From Piscinibacter caeni (GTDB lineage: Bacteria; Pseudomonadota; Gammaproteobacteria; Burkholderiales; Burkholderiaceae_C), in contig KZ836103.1 in the NCBI GenBank assembly GCA_003265685.1, positions 87,138-151,137 on the forward strand: a stretch of DNA of 64,000 bases. The letters run 5' to 3'. The translations under genes were made by a program, and so were the position numbers. The notes under the pieces were generated by a model. It saw nothing but the letters and a program-made list of their open reading frames with translations, was not told the origin of the DNA and made no database searches. The first letter of the stretch is position 1. Each line of letters begins with the position of its first letter. Of the stretch, positions 1 through 8,427 are shown piece after piece.

Positions 1-229
1 TGTCGCGGTCCTTCGGGTGCACCTCGTTGACACGCCGCGCGTCGATGCGGATCTCGCCGCTGCTGGTTTGCTCCAGCCCGGCGATCAGGTTCAGCAGCGT
101 GCTCTTGCCGCAGCCCGAGGGGCCGACCAGCACGAGGAACTCGCCGTCGCCGATGGACAGCGTGACGTTGCGCACGGCCTCGGTGCCGCCGTAGCGCTTG
201 GAGACCTCGACCAGTTCGAGCGAAGCCAT
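1..229 (-). CDS. Sugar ABC transporter ATP-binding protein, MalK/UgpC family (partial)
   Basis: Only the first 76 or so residues lie in the window; the gene runs off the left edge. The N-terminus has the A-loop tyrosine at about residue 13 and the Walker A motif GPSGCGKST at residues 36-44, followed by LLNLIAGLE, which is typical of CUT1 sugar-import ATPases. It would energise the two permeases upstream, and it is the last visible gene of the leftward binding protein-permease-permease-ATPase operon. An 80-bp gap holding a short GC hairpin repeat separates it from the preceding permease, unlike the overlaps elsewhere in this operon. The specificity is inferred from the GtsA-like binding protein. 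Confidence 0.9.
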   Translation of the reverse strand, partial: MASLELVEVSKRYGGTEAVRNVTLSIGDGEFLVLVGPSGCGKSTLLNLIAGLEQTSSGEIRIDARRVNEVHPKDRD

Positions 230-258
230 CTCAGTACCGCCCGGCCGTTCCGAAGGTA

Positions 259-303
259 CTGAGCGCCCCCTCGGGGGGCAGCGAACGAAGTGAGCGTGGG
301 GGC
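259..303. repeat. Short GC hairpin repeat inside an operon gap
   Basis: This 45-bp stretch contains the stem GCCCCC-TC-GGGGGC followed by a purine-rich tail. It fills most of the gap between the second permease and the ATPase gene. Similar hairpins are common between genes in Burkholderiales, from memory. It could act as a partial terminator or an mRNA stabiliser that lowers ATPase expression relative to the permeases; that role is inference. Confidence 0.5.
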
Positions 304-309
304 TTCATG

Positions 310-1221
310 TCAGCCCTTCACCGCGCCCGCGGTCAGGCCGCGCACGAAGTACTTGCCCGCGACGAGGAACACCACCAGGGTCGGCAGCCCGGTGATGATG
401 GCCGCGGCCATCTCGAGGTCGTAGCGCTTGGTGGCCTGCGAGGTTTTGACCAGGTTGCCCAGCGCCACCGTGGCGGTCTGGCCGGCGCCGTTGGTCAGCG
501 TCACGGCGAACAGGAAGTCGTTCCAGATCTGGGTGAACTGCCAGATCAACGTGACCACCAAGGTGGGCAGCGAGATCGGCAGCATGATCTGCCAGAAGAT
601 TGCGAAGAAGCCCGCGCCGTCGATCGTCGCCGCGCGCACCAGCTCGCGCGGCACGGTGACGTAGAAGTTGCGGAAGAACAGCGTCGTGAAGCCGAGGCCG
701 TAGACGATGTAGGTCAGCGCCAGGCCGGTGCCGGTGCTGGCCAGCCCGACCGCGCCGAGCAACTGCGCGAGCGGCAGGATGATGGCCTGGAACGGGATGA
801 AGCAGCTGAACAGCAGCGCGCCGAACAGCAGGTTCGAGCCGCGGAAGCGCCAGAACGAGAGCGCGTAGCCGTTGAGCGCGCCGATCAGCGTGGAGACCAG
901 CACCGCCGGCACCACCACCACCAGCGAGTTGACGAAGTACGGCCGCATGCCGCCGCAGTTGACGCTGACGCAGACCTCGCCCCAGGCCTGGCGCCAGGTG
1001 TCCGGCTGCAGCTGCTGCGGCCAGGCGAAGATCGAGGCCTCGCGCAGCTCCTCGGGCGACTTCAGCGAGGTCGCCACCATCACGTACAGCGGCGCGAGGT
1101 AGTACAGCGCGAACAGCGCCAGCAGCGCATACAGCAGCCCGCGCCCGAGGCGCCGGCGGCGCCGCGCCGCGGCCGCCGGCGCCCAGCGGCCCTCGCCCAG
1201 CCCGAGCGCCGCCTCAGCCAT
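310..1221 (-). CDS. Sugar ABC transporter permease, MalG/GtsC type
   Basis: This 303-aa inner-membrane protein has six predicted hydrophobic segments after a basic N-terminus rich in Arg. The EAA loop that docks on the ATPase is visible around residues 193-216 (RELVRAATIDGAG ... IMLP). It is one half of the translocation channel of a CUT1-type importer. Its ATG overlaps the end of the other permease gene by 8 bp, so the two are probably translationally coupled. The C-terminus ending in RGLTAGAVKG is the usual MalG-type tail. Glucose or mannose is the best guess for the substrate, from the binding protein. Confidence 0.92.
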   Translation of the reverse strand: MAEAALGLGEGRWAPAAAARRRRRLGRGLLYALLALFALYYLAPLYVMVATSLKSPEELREASIFAWPQQLQPDTWRQAWGEVCVSVNCGGMRPYFVNSLVVVVPAVLVSTLIGALNGYALSFWRFRGSNLLFGALLFSCFIPFQAIILPLAQLLGAVGLASTGTGLALTYIVYGLGFTTLFFRNFYVTVPRELVRAATIDGAGFFAIFWQIMLPISLPTLVVTLIWQFTQIWNDFLFAVTLTNGAGQTATVALGNLVKTSQATKRYDLEMAAAIITGLPTLVVFLVAGKYFVRGLTAGAVKG

Positions 1222-2098
1222 GGGCGCTCCGTGCCGGCCGCAGCTCGGAGTAGAGGTAGGGCACGATGATGGCCATCACCGTGCACAGCATCATCATCGC
1301 GGTGGCCGAGCCGACCGCGATGTTGTTGCGCTGGAAGCTCATCGAGTACATGAAGATCGCCGGCAGGTCGGTGGCGTAGCCGGGGCCGCCGTTGGTCATC
1401 GCCACCACCAGGTCGAAGCTCTTCACCGCCAGGTGCGTGAGCACCACCACGGCCGAGAAGAAGGCCGGCCGGATCGACGGCAGCAGGATGCCCCAGTAGA
1501 TCTGCACGGTGCTCGCGCCGTCCATGAAGGCGGCCTTGACCACGTCCTGGTCCATGCCGCGCAGCGCGGCCAGGAAGATCGCCAGCACCAGGCCCGAGCT
1601 CTGCCACACGCCGGCGATCACGACGGTGTAGATGGCCAGGTCCGGGTCGACGATCCAGCCGAAGCGGAAGCTCTCCCAGCCGAGCTGCTGCACCGCGCGC
1701 TCCAGGCCGATGCCGGGGTTCAGCAGCCACTTCCACACCGTGCCGGTGACGATGAAGCTCAGCGCCATCGGGTACAGGTAGATGGTGCGCAGCAGCCCCT
1801 CGGCGCGGATGCGCTGGTCGAGCAGGATCGCCAGCAGCAGCCCGGTGACGAGCCCGACGCCGACGTACAGGCTGCCGAAGACCAGCAGGTTGACGATGGC
1901 CACGTTCCAGCGCTCCAGCTCCCACAGCCGGGTGTAGGCGGCGAAGCCGGTCAGCTCGTACAGCGGCATCATGCGCGACGAGGTGAACGACATGTACGCC
2001 GTCCAGGCGATGAAGCCGTAGACGAACACCAGCGTGGCCGCGCCCGTCGGCGCCAGGATCAGCGCCGACAGGTGCCGCCCGAGTGCAGTGCGGATCAC
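1214..2098 (-). CDS. Sugar ABC transporter permease, MalF/GtsB type
   Basis: This 294-aa permease is the other half of the CUT1 channel. The start is GTG at 2098, in a GTGA overlap with the stop of the binding-protein gene; no ATG lies nearby in frame. Hydrophobic helices run from about residue 12. An EAA loop (VVKAAFMDGAS ... GILLP) lies near residue 190. Length and helix pattern match GtsB-like permeases. A much longer open frame continues upstream, but it only shadows the binding-protein gene in another frame. Confidence 0.92.
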   Translation of the reverse strand: MIRTALGRHLSALILAPTGAATLVFVYGFIAWTAYMSFTSSRMMPLYELTGFAAYTRLWELERWNVAIVNLLVFGSLYVGVGLVTGLLLAILLDQRIRAEGLLRTIYLYPMALSFIVTGTVWKWLLNPGIGLERAVQQLGWESFRFGWIVDPDLAIYTVVIAGVWQSSGLVLAIFLAALRGMDQDVVKAAFMDGASTVQIYWGILLPSIRPAFFSAVVVLTHLAVKSFDLVVAMTNGGPGYATDLPAIFMYSMSFQRNNIAVGSATAMMMLCTVMAIIVPYLYSELRPARSAHG

Positions 2099-3363
2099 TC
2101 GCGCGCCTGCCGGATGGACTTGGCCAGCAGCGCCACGGCCTCGTCCGACGAGAGCTTGGAGTTGAAGTGCCGGGTCGCGACGTCGGTCATCGCGCCGCGC
2201 ACCGCGCTGGCCACCGCCATGTCGTGGATCGCCGAGGGGTTGAAGCCGCCACCCTGGATCGACTTGTCCATCTGGTCGCGCGCGGCGAGCGCGCAGGCGT
2301 CGAACTTGTCGAGCTTCATGTCCGTGCGCACCGGGATCGAGCCCTTGGCGAGGTTGAAGTTCTCCTGGAAGCGCGGCTCCATCATCAGCTTGCCGAACAG
2401 CTTCTGACCGGACAGCACGTCCGCGTTCCGCGACCTGAACATCGCGAAGCTGTCGACGATGAACAGGAAGCTCGAACCGCCGTACCCCGGCGGGTTGGCG
2501 CACACGTAGTCCTTGCCCGGCTGCTTGCCGGCGGCGCTCATGTCGCCCTTGACCCAGTCGCCCATCAGCTGGAATCCGGCCTGGCCGGTGATGATCATGT
2601 TGGTGGCGACGTTCCAGTCGCGCCCGGAGAAGTTGGCGTCGACGTAGCCGCGCAGCTTGCGCATGCGGTCGAACACCGCCTTCATCGTCGCTCCGTTCAG
2701 CGCCGCCGGGTCGAGCTCGACCAGCGCCTTGCGGTGGAAGGCCGGCCCGCCGACGCTCGCGACCACGATCTCGAACAGCGACGCGTCCTGCCAGGCCTGC
2801 CCGCCGTGCGCCAGCGGCGTGATGCCGGCGGCCCGCAGCTTCTCGGCCGCGGCGTCGAACTCCTCCCAGGTGGCAGGCATCTTGATGCCGACCTTGCCGA
2901 GCACCGCGGGGTTGGCATACATCCAGTCGAGCCGGTGGATGTTGACCGGCGCGGCCACCCACTGGCCCTTGTACTTCATCGTCTCGGCCACCGACCTCGG
3001 CAGCGCCTGCTCCCAGCGTCCGGCGGCGGCCACGTCGTCGATCGGCTGCAGCACGCCGAGGCTGCCCCATTCCTGGATCAGCGGGCCCTTGAGCTGCACC
3101 GAGGAGGGCGGGTCGCCGCCCATCACGCGGGTGCGCAGCTTGGCCAGCGCGTCCTCGCTGTTGCCGCCGCCCACCGGCGTGTCGATCCACTTGCCGCCCT
3201 GCGATTCGAGGTCGTCCTTGAGCGACTTCATCGCCCTGGCCTGACCGCCCGAGGTCATGAAGTGCAGCACCTCCACCGTGGGCGCACCGGCCTGGGCCGG
3301 GGCGCCCAGCACGACGGCACTGCCCAGGGCCAGCCCGATGAGGTGGCGTCGATGGTTCGGCAC
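2095..3363 (-). CDS. Sugar-binding protein of a CUT1 ABC transporter, GtsA-like
   Basis: This 422-aa periplasmic protein has a signal peptide (residues 1-25, ending near AQAGAP). The mature start VEVLHFMTSGGQARA and later QLKGPLIQEWGSLG and PVNIHRLDW resemble GtsA, the glucose/mannose-binding protein of pseudomonads. The start is a GTG with AAAGGAG 8 bases upstream; the next ATG would remove the signal peptide. It heads the leftward operon. The shared divergent control region with the Rbs-type operon suggests both transporters answer to the same or related sugars. The exact ligand is not readable from sequence. Confidence 0.9.
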   Translation of the reverse strand: MPNHRRHLIGLALGSAVVLGAPAQAGAPTVEVLHFMTSGGQARAMKSLKDDLESQGGKWIDTPVGGGNSEDALAKLRTRVMGGDPPSSVQLKGPLIQEWGSLGVLQPIDDVAAAGRWEQALPRSVAETMKYKGQWVAAPVNIHRLDWMYANPAVLGKVGIKMPATWEEFDAAAEKLRAAGITPLAHGGQAWQDASLFEIVVASVGGPAFHRKALVELDPAALNGATMKAVFDRMRKLRGYVDANFSGRDWNVATNMIITGQAGFQLMGDWVKGDMSAAGKQPGKDYVCANPPGYGGSSFLFIVDSFAMFRSRNADVLSGQKLFGKLMMEPRFQENFNLAKGSIPVRTDMKLDKFDACALAARDQMDKSIQGGGFNPSAIHDMAVASAVRGAMTDVATRHFNSKLSSDEAVALLAKSIRQARE

Positions 3364-3500
3364 GGCTCGTCTCCTTTCGCCGGGTGCGGCGCGCCGGCAT
3401 GCTCTCAGTGCCTGCGGCGTTCGTGGGGGCCACCTGGTAACGCTGCCCCATCTTGGGCGGGGCTTGCTACGCAGCGATACAAATGTCGCGCCGCAGCATC

Positions 3501-3609
3501 TGGTCAGGCCACATTAACCCGTCGCGGGACGAAGCTGTACAGGCGGGTTTCTACTGGTCAGGCCGAAACAGGCTGCATGTAAAGTGGCCTGACCAATGCG
3601 GCCTGACCA
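3501..3609. promoter_or_regulatory. Four-copy TGGTCAGGCC operator array between divergent sugar operons
   Basis: TGGTCAGGCC occurs at 3501-3510 and 3555-3564 on the plus strand, and as GGCCTGACCA at 3586-3595 and 3600-3609. The core TGG-N5-CCA is palindromic in two of the copies. It resembles GntR/FadR-subfamily operators (FadR TGGTCnGACC; UxuR/ExuR TTGGTnnACCAA). The last copy lies inside the first codons of the Rbs-type ATPase gene. A cognate repressor is not adjacent; the FadR-type gene at 31635-32330 is one candidate. Confidence 0.65.
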
Positions 3610-5128
3610 ATCCATCGCCCCCGCCGGCACATCGCCGCTGCTGCAGCTGCGCGGCATCGCCAAACGCTTTGCCGGCGTCAGCGCGCTGGACGGGGTCGAC
3701 TTCGAGCTGCGTGCCGGCGAGGTGCATGCCGTGTGCGGCGAGAACGGTGCCGGCAAGTCGACGCTGATGAAGGTGCTGGCCGGCATCCATGCGCCGGACG
3801 CGGGCACGATCGTGTTCCGCGGCGAGCTGGTGCGCTTCGATGGCGTGCAGGCCGCGGCGGCGCGCGGCGTGGTGATGATCCACCAGGAGCTGAACCTGGT
3901 GCCGCACCTGTCGGTGGCCGAGAACGTCTACCTCGGCCGCGAGCCGCGGCGCGGCTGGTTCATCGACCGGCGCCGCCTGCACGCGGACACCCGGCGCTGC
4001 CTCGACCGGCTGGGCGTCGCGGTCAGGCCGGAGGCGCCGGTGGCCGGCCTGTCGATCGCGCAGCAGCAGATGGTGGAGATCGCCAAGGCGCTGTCGATCG
4101 ACGCGACCGTGCTGATCATGGACGAACCGACCTCGTCGCTGACCGGCACCGAGACGGCGCAGCTGTTCGCGGTGGTGCGCCAGCTGCGCGCGCAGGGCGT
4201 GGGCATCGTCTACATCTCGCACCGGCTCGACGAGATGGCCGCGATCGTCGACCGCGTCACCGTGTTGCGCGACGGCCGGCGCGTGGCCACCGAGGACTTT
4301 GCGGCGACCCGCGTGGACCGCATCGTCGAGCAGATGGTCGGCCGCCCGCTGGAGGCGCAGTTCCCGCCGCGCAGCGCCGTGCCCTCCGGCGAGACCCTGC
4401 TGCGCGTGCGTGGCCTGCGTCGGCGCGGAGTGGCCGATGCGGTGGATGTCGAGCTGCGCCGCGGCGAGATCCTCGGCTTCGCCGGGCTGATCGGCGCCGG
4501 CCGCACCGAGTTTGCGCGCGCGGTGTTCGGCGCCGATCCGGTGGAGGCCGGCGAGATCGAGCTCGAGGGCCGGCGCCTGCGCATCCGCTCGCCGCGCGAG
4601 GCCATCGCGCAGGGCATCGCCTACCTGTCGGAAGACCGCAAGGGCCAGGGCCTGGCGATCGACCTCCCGGTGGCCCACAACATCAGCATGGCGCACCTGG
4701 CGGCGGTGTGCAGCAGGCTCGGCTTCATCCGCCGCGCGGACGAGGAGGCGGCCGCGCAGGGCTACGTCGAGTCGCTCGCGATCCGCACGCCCGGCGTGCG
4801 CCAGCGCGCGCGGCTGCTGTCGGGCGGCAACCAGCAGAAGGTGGTGATCGCCAAGTGGCTGTTCCGCCGCTCGCGCGTGCTGTTCTTCGACGAGCCCACG
4901 CGCGGCATCGACGTGGCCGCCAAGTTCGCGATCTACCAGTTGCTGGACCAGCTCGCCGCGCAGGGCATCGGCGTGGTGCTGATCAGCTCCGAGCTGCCCG
5001 AGATCCTCGGCATGACCGACCGCATCGCGGTGTTCCACGCCGGCCGCATCACCGGCGTGCTCGAGACGCGCCACACCACGCAGGAGGAGGTCATGCAGTA
5101 CGCCTCCGGCCGCCGCAACTTGCATTGA
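3596..5128 (+). CDS. Sugar ABC transporter ATP-binding protein, RbsA/CUT2 family
   Basis: This 510-aa protein has two nucleotide-binding domains in tandem, as in RbsA, AraG and MglA. Domain 1 has Walker A GENGAGKST (residues 48-56), signature LSIAQQQ and Walker B LIMDEPTSS. Domain 2 has the usual degenerate P-loop GLIGAGRTE, an intact LSGGNQQK signature and FFDEPTRGID. It drives import through the permease that follows 3 bp after its stop. The ATG at 3596 has no Shine-Dalgarno sequence, and a -10-like TGTAAA ends 12 bases before it, so the transcript may be leaderless. Two operator copies flank the start codon. Confidence 0.93.
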   Translation: MRPDQSIAPAGTSPLLQLRGIAKRFAGVSALDGVDFELRAGEVHAVCGENGAGKSTLMKVLAGIHAPDAGTIVFRGELVRFDGVQAAAARGVVMIHQELNLVPHLSVAENVYLGREPRRGWFIDRRRLHADTRRCLDRLGVAVRPEAPVAGLSIAQQQMVEIAKALSIDATVLIMDEPTSSLTGTETAQLFAVVRQLRAQGVGIVYISHRLDEMAAIVDRVTVLRDGRRVATEDFAATRVDRIVEQMVGRPLEAQFPPRSAVPSGETLLRVRGLRRRGVADAVDVELRRGEILGFAGLIGAGRTEFARAVFGADPVEAGEIELEGRRLRIRSPREAIAQGIAYLSEDRKGQGLAIDLPVAHNISMAHLAAVCSRLGFIRRADEEAAAQGYVESLAIRTPGVRQRARLLSGGNQQKVVIAKWLFRRSRVLFFDEPTRGIDVAAKFAIYQLLDQLAAQGIGVVLISSELPEILGMTDRIAVFHAGRITGVLETRHTTQEEVMQYASGRRNLH

Positions 5129-5131
5129 CGC

Positions 5132-6115
5132 ATGAACGACCGCCAGCGCGACCTGTTCCAGAAATTCGCCGCCCTCGCCAGCCTGCTGCTGCTGACGGCC
5201 GTGTTCTCGTTCGCGAGCCCGGCCTTCTTCACCCTCGGCAACGGCATGACGGTGGCGCTGCAGGTGACCTCGATCGCCTACCTCGGCATCGGCGCGACGC
5301 TGGTGATCGTGGCCGGCGGCATCGACCTCTCGGTCGGCGCGGTGCTGGCGCTGGCCGGCGTGGTGGCGGCGCTCGCGGTGCGCGCCGGCGCGCCGGTGCC
5401 GCTCGGCATGGGCGCCGGGCTGCTGGTGGGCGCGCTGTGCGGGCTGGTCAACGGCCTGGCCGTCACGCGGCTGCGCCTGCCGCCCTTCATCGCCACGCTG
5501 GCGATGATGCTGGTGGCGCGCGGCCTGGCGCTGCAGATCACCGAGGCCAAGGCGGTGGGCGGCCTGGGCGAGGGCTTCGCCGAGCTCGGCAACGGCTCGC
5601 TCGGGCGCATCGTGCGCCTCGGCGACGACGGCTTCCCGGACGTGCTGTTCCCCGGCATCCCCTACCCGGTGCTGCTGATGGTGCTGCTGGCGGTGGCCGT
5701 CTCGGTGCTGCTGACGCGCACGCGGCTGGGCCGCCACATCGTGGCGGTCGGCTCCAACCGCGAGGCGGCGCGGCTGTCGGGCATCCCGGTCGATGCGGTC
5801 ACGCTGTTCACCTACGTGGCCTCGGGGCTGATCGCGGGCCTGACCGGCTGCGTGCTGATGTCGCGCCTCGTGACCGCGCAGCCCAGCGAGGGGCTGATGT
5901 ACGAGCTCGACGCGATCGCCGCGGCGGTGATCGGCGGCACCTCGCTGTCCGGCGGCGTGGGCACCGTCTCGGGCACGCTGATCGGCGCCTTCGTGATCGG
6001 CATCCTGCGCAACGGCCTGAACATGGGCGGCGTGTCCGCCTTCATCCAGCAGATCGTCATCGGGCTGGTGATCCTCCTGACGGTGTGGATCGACCAGATG
6101 CGCCAGCGGCGATGA
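5132..6115 (+). CDS. Sugar ABC transporter permease, RbsC/CUT2 family
   Basis: This 327-aa inner-membrane protein has eight to ten hydrophobic helices. The family hallmark GGIDLSVGAVLALAGV is near residue 63, and IGGTSLSGGVGTVSGTLIGA lies in the C-terminal third. It forms the homodimeric channel of a CUT2 importer with the preceding ATPase and the binding protein that follows. It contains a longer loop (around residues 145-175, GEGFAELGNGSLGRIV) than the short RbsC of E. coli, a form I associate with polyol or uncommon-sugar systems. Substrate is unassigned. Confidence 0.93.
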   Translation: MNDRQRDLFQKFAALASLLLLTAVFSFASPAFFTLGNGMTVALQVTSIAYLGIGATLVIVAGGIDLSVGAVLALAGVVAALAVRAGAPVPLGMGAGLLVGALCGLVNGLAVTRLRLPPFIATLAMMLVARGLALQITEAKAVGGLGEGFAELGNGSLGRIVRLGDDGFPDVLFPGIPYPVLLMVLLAVAVSVLLTRTRLGRHIVAVGSNREAARLSGIPVDAVTLFTYVASGLIAGLTGCVLMSRLVTAQPSEGLMYELDAIAAAVIGGTSLSGGVGTVSGTLIGAFVIGILRNGLNMGGVSAFIQQIVIGLVILLTVWIDQMRQRR

Positions 6116-6170
6116 ACCTCCGCCGGCGGGAACCGAGCCGGCACGACTTCCCTTCAACCGAGGAGACCTC

Positions 6171-7115
6171 ATGAACAAGATGCTGAAGGTGGTAGTGGCG
6201 ACGGCGATGGCCGCCGTGGCGATGGCGGCATCGGCCGCGGACAAGGAGATCGCCGTGATCGTGAAGACGGCGAACTCGGACTTCTGGCAGAACGTCAAGA
6301 AGGGCGCCAATGCGGCGGTCGGCGAGCTCAAGGGCTACAGCTCGAGCTTCCAGGGCGCGGCCTCGGACACCGACCTCGCCGGCCAGGTGGCGCTGGTGGA
6401 GAACGCGGTGAACCGCAAGGTGGCCGCGATCGTGCTCGCGCCGTCCGACCCCGACGCGCTGGTGCCGGCGATGAAGAAGGCCTGGGAGGCCCGCATCCCG
6501 GTGATCGTGATCGACTCGGCCGCCGGCAAGGGCGCCGAGAACTACCACCAGTCCTACCTGGCCACCGACAACAAGAAGGCCGGCGAGCTGTGCGCCAAGG
6601 CGCTGATCGACAAGATCGGCACGACGGGCAAGATCGCGATCATGTCCTACACCGCCGGCAGCGGCTCCGAGGTGGAGCGCGTGGGCGGCTTCAGGAAGTA
6701 CATCGAGGCGAACTCGAAGCTCCAGATCGTCGGCACCTTCTACTCGAACTCGCAGATGGGCACGGCGCTGAACCAGACCACCGACGTGCTGGCCGCCAAC
6801 CCGGATCTCAAGGGCCTGTTCGGCGCCAACGAACCCACCGCCATCGGCATGGGCCGCGCGCTGGTGCAGTCCGGCAAGGCCGGCAAGGTGACGGCGATCG
6901 GCTTCGACGGCAATGCCGACCTGCAGGGCTTCGTCAAGGACGGCACGATCGAGGCCATCGCGGTGCAGAGCGCCTACCAGATGGGCTTCCTGGGCGTGAA
7001 GACCGCGGCCGAGCTGATCGCCGGCCAGAAGGTGCCGAAGTTCCGCGACACCGGCGTGCTGATGGTGACGAAGAAGAACATCGACAGCACCGAGGCGAAG
7101 AACGTCCTCTACTGA
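6171..7115 (+). CDS. Periplasmic sugar-binding protein, RbsB family
   Basis: This 314-aa protein has a clear signal peptide with likely cleavage after ASA at about residue 22. The mature chain is a periplasmic-binding fold of the Peripla_BP_4 type (EIAVIVKTANSDFWQNVKKG; VENAVNRKVAAIVLAPSDPDALVP; AIGFDGNADLQ). It delivers the substrate to the RbsC-like permease. A good GAGGAG ribosome-binding site precedes the ATG. Placement after the permease (A-C-B order) is common in CUT2 operons. The stop overlaps the next gene as TGATG. Confidence 0.93.
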   Translation: MNKMLKVVVATAMAAVAMAASAADKEIAVIVKTANSDFWQNVKKGANAAVGELKGYSSSFQGAASDTDLAGQVALVENAVNRKVAAIVLAPSDPDALVPAMKKAWEARIPVIVIDSAAGKGAENYHQSYLATDNKKAGELCAKALIDKIGTTGKIAIMSYTAGSGSEVERVGGFRKYIEANSKLQIVGTFYSNSQMGTALNQTTDVLAANPDLKGLFGANEPTAIGMGRALVQSGKAGKVTAIGFDGNADLQGFVKDGTIEAIAVQSAYQMGFLGVKTAAELIAGQKVPKFRDTGVLMVTKKNIDSTEAKNVLY

Positions 7116-8149
7116 TGCCGGGCGCCGTCGTGGACCCGATGCTGACGGTGGTGTGTGCCGCGCCGGGCCGGCTGGAGATCCAGCAGCGCGAGCGGCCGGT
7201 GCGCGCGAGCGGCGAGGTGCTGCTGCGCGTGCGCCGGGTCGGCGTGTGCGGCACCGACCTGCACATCTACACCGGCGACCAGCCCTACCTCAGCTACCCG
7301 CGCGTGATGGGGCACGAGCTGTCGGGCGTGGTGGTCGAGGCCGATCCCGGCGCCGGGCTGGCGCCGGGCGACCCGGTGTACGTGATGCCCTACCTCTCGT
7401 GCGGCCGCTGCGTGGCCTGCCGCCAGGGCAAGACCAACTGCTGCGTGGCGCTGCAGGTGCTGGGCGTGCACCGCGACGGCGGCTTCACCGAGTACCTGAG
7501 CGTGCCGCGGGCCTTCGTGCACCGGGCCGACGGCATCACGCTCGACCAGGCGGCGATGCTCGAGTTCCTGGCCATCGGCGCACATGCGGTGCGGCGCGGC
7601 GAGGTGCAACCCGGGCAGCGTGTGCTGGTGGTCGGCGCCGGCCCGATCGGCCTGGGCGCGATGCTGTTCGCACGGCTGCGCGGCGCGCAGGTGGTGGCGC
7701 TGGACAAGCGCGCCGACCGGCTCGAGGTGGCGCGGCGCGACATCCGCGTGGCGGCCGTGGTGCCGCTGGGCGAGGGCGACGAGGACGCGCTGGCGCGCCT
7801 GACCGGCGGCGAGTACTTCGACGTGGTGTTCGACGCCACCGGCAGCGCGCAGGCGATGGAGCGCGGGTTGCGTTTCGTGGCCCACGGCGGGCGCTACGTG
7901 CTGGTGTCGATCGTGCAGGCCGACCTGCGTTTCCCGGACCCCGAGTTCCACAAGCGCGAGGCCAGCCTGCTGGCCAGCCGCAACGCCACCGCGGCGGATT
8001 TCGAGACCGTGCTCGTGGCGATGCGCGCTGGCCAGGTGCCGGACCGTGCACTGGCCACGCACCGGCTCGCGCTGGCCGAACTGCCGGGCGGCTTCGCGCA
8101 GCTGCTCGACCCCGCGCAGCGGGTGGTCAAGGCGATCGTCGAGTGCTAA
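7115..8149 (+). CDS. Zinc-dependent dehydrogenase (L-idonate/galactitol/threonine dehydrogenase-like)
   Basis: This 344-aa medium-chain dehydrogenase probably oxidises a polyol or sugar acid imported by the Rbs-type transporter. Catalytic zinc ligands are visible in GVCGTDLHIY and GHELSG. The structural zinc lobe is CGRCVACRQGKTNCC and the NAD-binding glycine motif is VVGAGPIGLGAM. I placed the start at the ATG in the TGATG overlap with the binding-protein gene; a second in-frame ATG at 7139 is possible. No closer assignment than the sorbitol/idonate dehydrogenase group is justified. The stop codon's last base is also the first base of the inverted-repeat element that follows. Confidence 0.88.
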   Translation: MPGAVVDPMLTVVCAAPGRLEIQQRERPVRASGEVLLRVRRVGVCGTDLHIYTGDQPYLSYPRVMGHELSGVVVEADPGAGLAPGDPVYVMPYLSCGRCVACRQGKTNCCVALQVLGVHRDGGFTEYLSVPRAFVHRADGITLDQAAMLEFLAIGAHAVRRGEVQPGQRVLVVGAGPIGLGAMLFARLRGAQVVALDKRADRLEVARRDIRVAAVVPLGEGDEDALARLTGGEYFDVVFDATGSAQAMERGLRFVAHGGRYVLVSIVQADLRFPDPEFHKREASLLASRNATAADFETVLVAMRAGQVPDRALATHRLALAELPGGFAQLLDPAQRVVKAIVEC

Positions 8150-8417
8150 GAAGGTGCGAGAGAACCCAGCATGCCCACGTTGCCCCCGAGAACGCGCCCA
8201 ATCGAGGCGCAAAGCGCAGACGTGTCGGGTGACACGTCGAGCATTTGCAACGACGAGTGGGCGCGTTCCCGGGGGCAACCCGGAGGGCCGGGGTACCCAA
8301 GGGCCCTGGGCCGCGTTGCGCCGCTGGCCCAGACGGCCAGTCTGGGCTGCGCGCCACGCCTTGCCCAGGGTCCTTGGCCACCCCGGCGCGGGCATGCTGG
8401 GTTCTCTCACACCTTCT
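8149..8417. mobile_element. 269-bp element with 28-bp terminal inverted repeats and two internal hairpins
   Basis: The ends, 8149-8176 and 8390-8417, match as inverted repeats at 27 of 28 positions (AGAAGGTGCGAGAGAACCC... at the left). Inside lie two further large hairpins. One pairs 8179-8204 with 8254-8279 (24 of 26) around an inner GACGTGTC/GACACGTC stem. The other pairs 8290-8311 with 8363-8384 (19 of 22) around GCCCAGAC-GGCCA-GTCTGGGC. As single strand it would fold into a three-way junction. It carries no convincing gene and lies between two genes of a sugar operon. No clear target-site duplication is seen. It looks like a MITE-like or structured intergenic repeat. Confidence 0.7.
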
Positions 8418-8427
8418 GCGCAGCACG

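Noticed and set aside
3551-6331. A 926-codon open frame on the minus strand across the Rbs-type genes
   Set aside because: It is antisense to clear RbsA and RbsC genes; composition is that of a shadow frame.
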